This document shows positions 30,674 to 33,185 of a DNA stretch of 33,185 bases, piece by piece. The DNA comes from an uncultured bacterium. GTDB taxonomy: Bacteria > Patescibacteriota > Gracilibacteria > Absconditabacterales > Absconditicoccaceae. Both the position numbers and the translations under genes were made by a program. The notes below the pieces were generated by a model. The model ran no database searches. It was not told the DNA's origin and was given only the letters and a program-made list of their open reading frames with translations. Numbering within the stretch: position 1 is the first letter of the stretch; every line of letters starts with the position of its first letter. Location: assembly GCA_937906635.1 (NCBI GenBank), contig CALCYP010000123.1, forward strand, positions 1 to 33,185, read 5' to 3'.

Positions 30674-30701
30674 TGTGTCTATTTTTGTCTAAATGTGTCT
30701 A
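30674..30701. promoter_or_regulatory. Three TGTCTA repeats phased at 10 bp
   Basis: TGTGTCTA, TTGTCTA and TGTGTCTA place TCTA at 30678, 30688 and 30698, exactly 10 bases apart, i.e. on one face of the helix. They sit 27 bases upstream of the lipoprotein-ackA promoter -35 and could be an activator site. The binding protein is unknown. Confidence 0.4.
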
Positions 30702-30712
30702 TTTCGCCTGTC

Positions 30713-31453
30713 CTATAATTTTTTACTTCCAATAAATAATGTATTATTTGATGGCTTCCAATTATTTATTTCATTTCAATTTTTATCAAGATATGCTAAT
30801 TTTTCATTTATGAATCAGCTTTCTTTACATAATAATTCTAATTCTTTAATGGTAAAAATATGGTAAAATCTATATAAAATCTCTTTTCCGTGTCTCCATG
30901 GTATATGTAAATCATTTCGTTTGTGGTTTCAAAATGTGTACATTGTTTTTAATATAGATTTTATTAGTTCTTTTTTATATTTTTTTTGAAATCGGTTTGA
31001 AAAACTTCGATTTGTCATTATTAGCTTTCATCAATACTTTAACGACTTATAAAAACTTTTCATTAAATACAATCTTTCTGATCCTTTTTCTATATGTTGA
31101 AAACTTGCAATTCAAATGATAAAATCAAAACTTTCTTGAGTTGTTTTTTTTATGTAATTACTGATGTCATCACAAATAAATGTATCTTTAGGATTGTCTT
31201 TTTGTGCATATTTGAGCAGTCCTTTTGAAATATCAACTCATGTATAATTAATTTTTATTCATTTTAAGTTTTCGTTGAGATATTTGATAACTCTTCCTCC
31301 TCAACATCAAAATTCTAGTATTGATATCTCTTTTTTTCAATATTTTTGTATTTCATTTAAAATGAATGGTCAATCGCTTCGATATTTATTCCTGCTTAAA
31401 TAGTATTTTTCTGCAATTGTATCGTAAACTTCTTTTAAATCTTTATTTTTCAT
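30713..31453 (-). CDS. Class I SAM-dependent methyltransferase (TRM9/ALKBH8-like)
   Basis: 246 residues. It starts MKNKDLKEVYDTIAEKYYLSR. SAM motif I is ISILEFGCGGGRVIKYL, followed by NYTGVDISKGLLKYAQK (motif II acid), FICDDISNY and FDFIIGIASFQHIEKGSE. The C-terminal YRFYHIFTIKELELLCKESGF matches the tail of the TRM9/ALKBH8-type tRNA wobble-uridine methyltransferases, though other Methyltransf_11/25 members share it. It follows a nuclease gene, with the stop-start TAATAAATG giving tight coupling. Confidence 0.85.
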
Positions 31454-31456
31454 TTA

Positions 31457-32461
31457 TTAGAAAATTGATTGGTTTGTAAAAGCTTTTTCTTCCTCGTTTT
31501 TAATTTCTGATTTTGGTTTTGCTAATTTTACAAAATCTTCTAGTGTGAATATTATTTCTTTATCGTCGATAAAAATCTTTTTAAAATGTAGTAAATATAG
31601 TAGGACAAATGCCGTCATTCTTACATCATTTTTACAATATTTTTTGAATTCTTCCAAATATTTAGCATCTCAAGTTTTTTGGTATTCTTGTCGCAAAACT
31701 TCTCATTCAGCTCATGATGTTAAAGTTTTTTGTATTCAAATAAGGGCTTCAGATAACTTATTTAATCAAATTCTCCTTCCTGATAAATTCCAGATAAAAT
31801 AGAAGATGTCTAAACTTTTTTTATTTAAAATTTCTAATTCTTGGTTTGTCAATCAGCCTTGTTTTATTGTAATTGGATTGTCGAATGCAAAGCTATTAAA
31901 TCAAATTATATATCAGTCAAATTCCACTAATTTTTTTGCAAAATTTTGTAATCATTCGATGTCTATATATTCATAATCCATTTTTTGATTTCAAGGAGTC
32001 ATTGAATATGCTAAAAGGAATTTGAACGTATCAAGATTTTCTCATATTCAAACCGTCGTTTCAATATCATAGACGAGGTATGGTTTTCCGTTGATTGTGT
32101 TGAAGTTTCCTGCTTTGAATTCATCAAATAGAATTTCTTCGATAGATTTTTGTCATGTCTGTCTTTCCTTTTTCATGATGTAGTGCTTCAATAAATCCTG
32201 TATTTTTGATTTGTCATTCATAGGTATAGTTAATTGAATTTTTTCAATTTCATCTGATAGCTCTAAATTATCTCATTTTTGTGCTATTTTGAAAAATGGC
32301 TCTCATCTATCAAAATAATATAATTTTTTTCATTCTTTAAATATGATTTTTACCAAGTCGTTTATTCATTGGCATTTTTCTCTTTTGATAATATTGTATA
32401 GATGTGGTATGAATTCGTTTTTTACATTTTTGATGTCTTCAATTGAAAAATTTTTGTACAT
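31457..32461 (-). CDS. RNase H-fold (DEDD-type) exonuclease-like protein
   Basis: 334 residues. The C-terminal two-thirds carry the DEDD/RNase_H_2 (YprB-type) signatures: YLVYDIETT with D132 and E134 (motif I), DGYIIGFNSFAFDNPI (motif II) and EEFKKYCKNDVRMTAFV (motif III, YxxxD). Such enzymes cut DNA or RNA from the 3' end with two metal ions. The N-terminal 120 residues are helical and charged without a known family. It may also be the exonuclease domain of a larger replication or defence system, as it sits between an unknown gene and a methyltransferase. Confidence 0.8.
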
Positions 32462-32477
32462 TATTTGCAATAATTAT

Positions 32478-33185
32478 TTAATCTAAAATTAGTCATGAAA
32501 ATATTTTTTTAAGGTATTCATCTAATAATTCTGGTAAATATTTTTTAGTAGTTCACTTATCTAAATTGTATAAATAACCTATTGGTTCAATAATGAATCT
32601 ATTTATTTCGTATTGATTTTCAGACGTTAAGTATAGTGAAAAATTTTTGTAAATTGCATCATCTTTTTCTTCTCCTTTGTCTTTCAAAAATATAGGTCAA
32701 AGTAATTTTGTGTTTACGTCATATATTCAGATAAAATCAATATTGCTAATTGAAAATTCTGCAGCAACTTTTCAGTTTCTTTCTCATATGTCGGAGATGT
32801 TAACTCATAAGTATGTCTTAAAATCTTCTATAGCGGTTATAGCATTATTATTTCATATGAGAGCGTTACTTTTTCATTTTCAAGGATCATAAGCTATAAT
32901 ATTTGGTATTATATTTATGATTGTGGTAGCATTAGTTGTTATTCATGAAAAATTCTCATTTACGAATGATTGTATTTCATTGTTAGTTATTTGTATGGAT
33001 GAAATATTATAATTATCCATTTCAAATTTGTATAGTATTTTCTGTCATGTTAATCATTTTAATATATTTACTTTGTCTTCACTGCAGTTTAATAGCTCTA
33101 TTCAATTTATATTTAGCTTATCTAATTTATCTTTTATTTGAATGCAAGGTGTAAGATTTGAGTTGCTAGATTCATATACTGCAAT
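32478..33185 (-). CDS. Unidentified protein (5' end outside the window)
   Basis: At least 236 residues, running through the window edge. Visible parts: ESSNSNLTPCIQIKDKLDKL, KILYKFEMDNYNIS, EIQSFVNENFSG, NIIPNIIAYDPGKGKSN and a C-terminus YLPELLDEYLKKIFSGLILD. It is soluble and mixed alpha/beta, with no signal visible and no motif I recognise. The gap to the nuclease gene is 16 bases, so these genes are probably co-transcribed. Confidence 0.65.

Noticed and set aside
1..33185. tRNA or rRNA genes
   Set aside because: No T-loop GGTTCGANTCC pattern with pairing arms was found in the intergenic spaces; the GTTCGAAATG hits belong to repeats.

Overview
The window is AT-rich bacterial DNA from an organism that reads UGA as glycine (genetic code 25). 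Read with the standard code, nearly every gene breaks into short fragments. Read with UGA=Gly, 30 long genes appear, tightly packed and ending in TAA or TAG. Many UGA codons fall on family-invariant glycines, for example both variable glycines of the VirB4 Walker A loop, two of three in the Pif1-type Walker A, and the glycine of the acetate kinase N-terminal motif. This code is known from Absconditabacteria (SR1) and Gracilibacteria (BD1-5) in the Patescibacteria/CPR, so the source is very probably one of these. I cannot name a species.

Layout. (1) 2-115: the 3' end of a plus-strand gene. (2) 224-4853, minus: a cell-surface glycan cluster of four glycosyltransferases and one methyltransferase. 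(3) 4854-5468: a gene-free repeat region with mosaic hairpins, inverted repeats and an 18-bp tandem array. (4) 5469-8911, minus: two exported proteins sharing an S-layer-homology-like C-terminal region, behind a near-perfect promoter. (5) 8912-9307: gene-free repeats. (6) 9308-11333, plus: an orphan C-terminal domain of isoleucyl-tRNA synthetase, RecX and a YebC-family protein. (7) 11408-19677, minus: an apparent type IV secretion-like operon with a VirB4 ATPase carrying a triple N-terminal motif, a polytopic membrane protein, a membrane protein made of three pilin-like modules, a FemAB-type aminoacyltransferase, and two single-pass proteins with large extracytoplasmic domains. (8) 19863-21065, minus: a PriA-like protein lacking the first helicase lobe, and a candidate structured non-coding RNA with its own promoter and terminator. 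(9) 21259-24010: a Pif1-like helicase (plus), a dihydrouridine synthase and a small basic coiled-coil protein (both minus). (10) 24199-27907, plus: a DUF389 protein, a DUF368/PopT-type carrier, a SpoU methyltransferase and a uracil-DNA-glycosylase-like protein. (11) 27902-33185, minus: a DUF2461 protein, acetate kinase, a lipoprotein, a methyltransferase, an RNase H-fold nuclease and an unknown partial gene.

How it fits together. Much of the window concerns the cell envelope: surface glycans, S-layer-like proteins, undecaprenyl-phosphate recycling, peptide-bridge synthesis and a membrane-spanning export or attachment machine. That suits small, host-attached Patescibacteria. The remaining genes are compact housekeeping functions. 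The most notable items are the operon at 11408-19677, the candidate RNA at 20948-21065, and two half-size versions of normally large proteins (IleRS and PriA). No tRNA, rRNA, CRISPR array or transposase was found.
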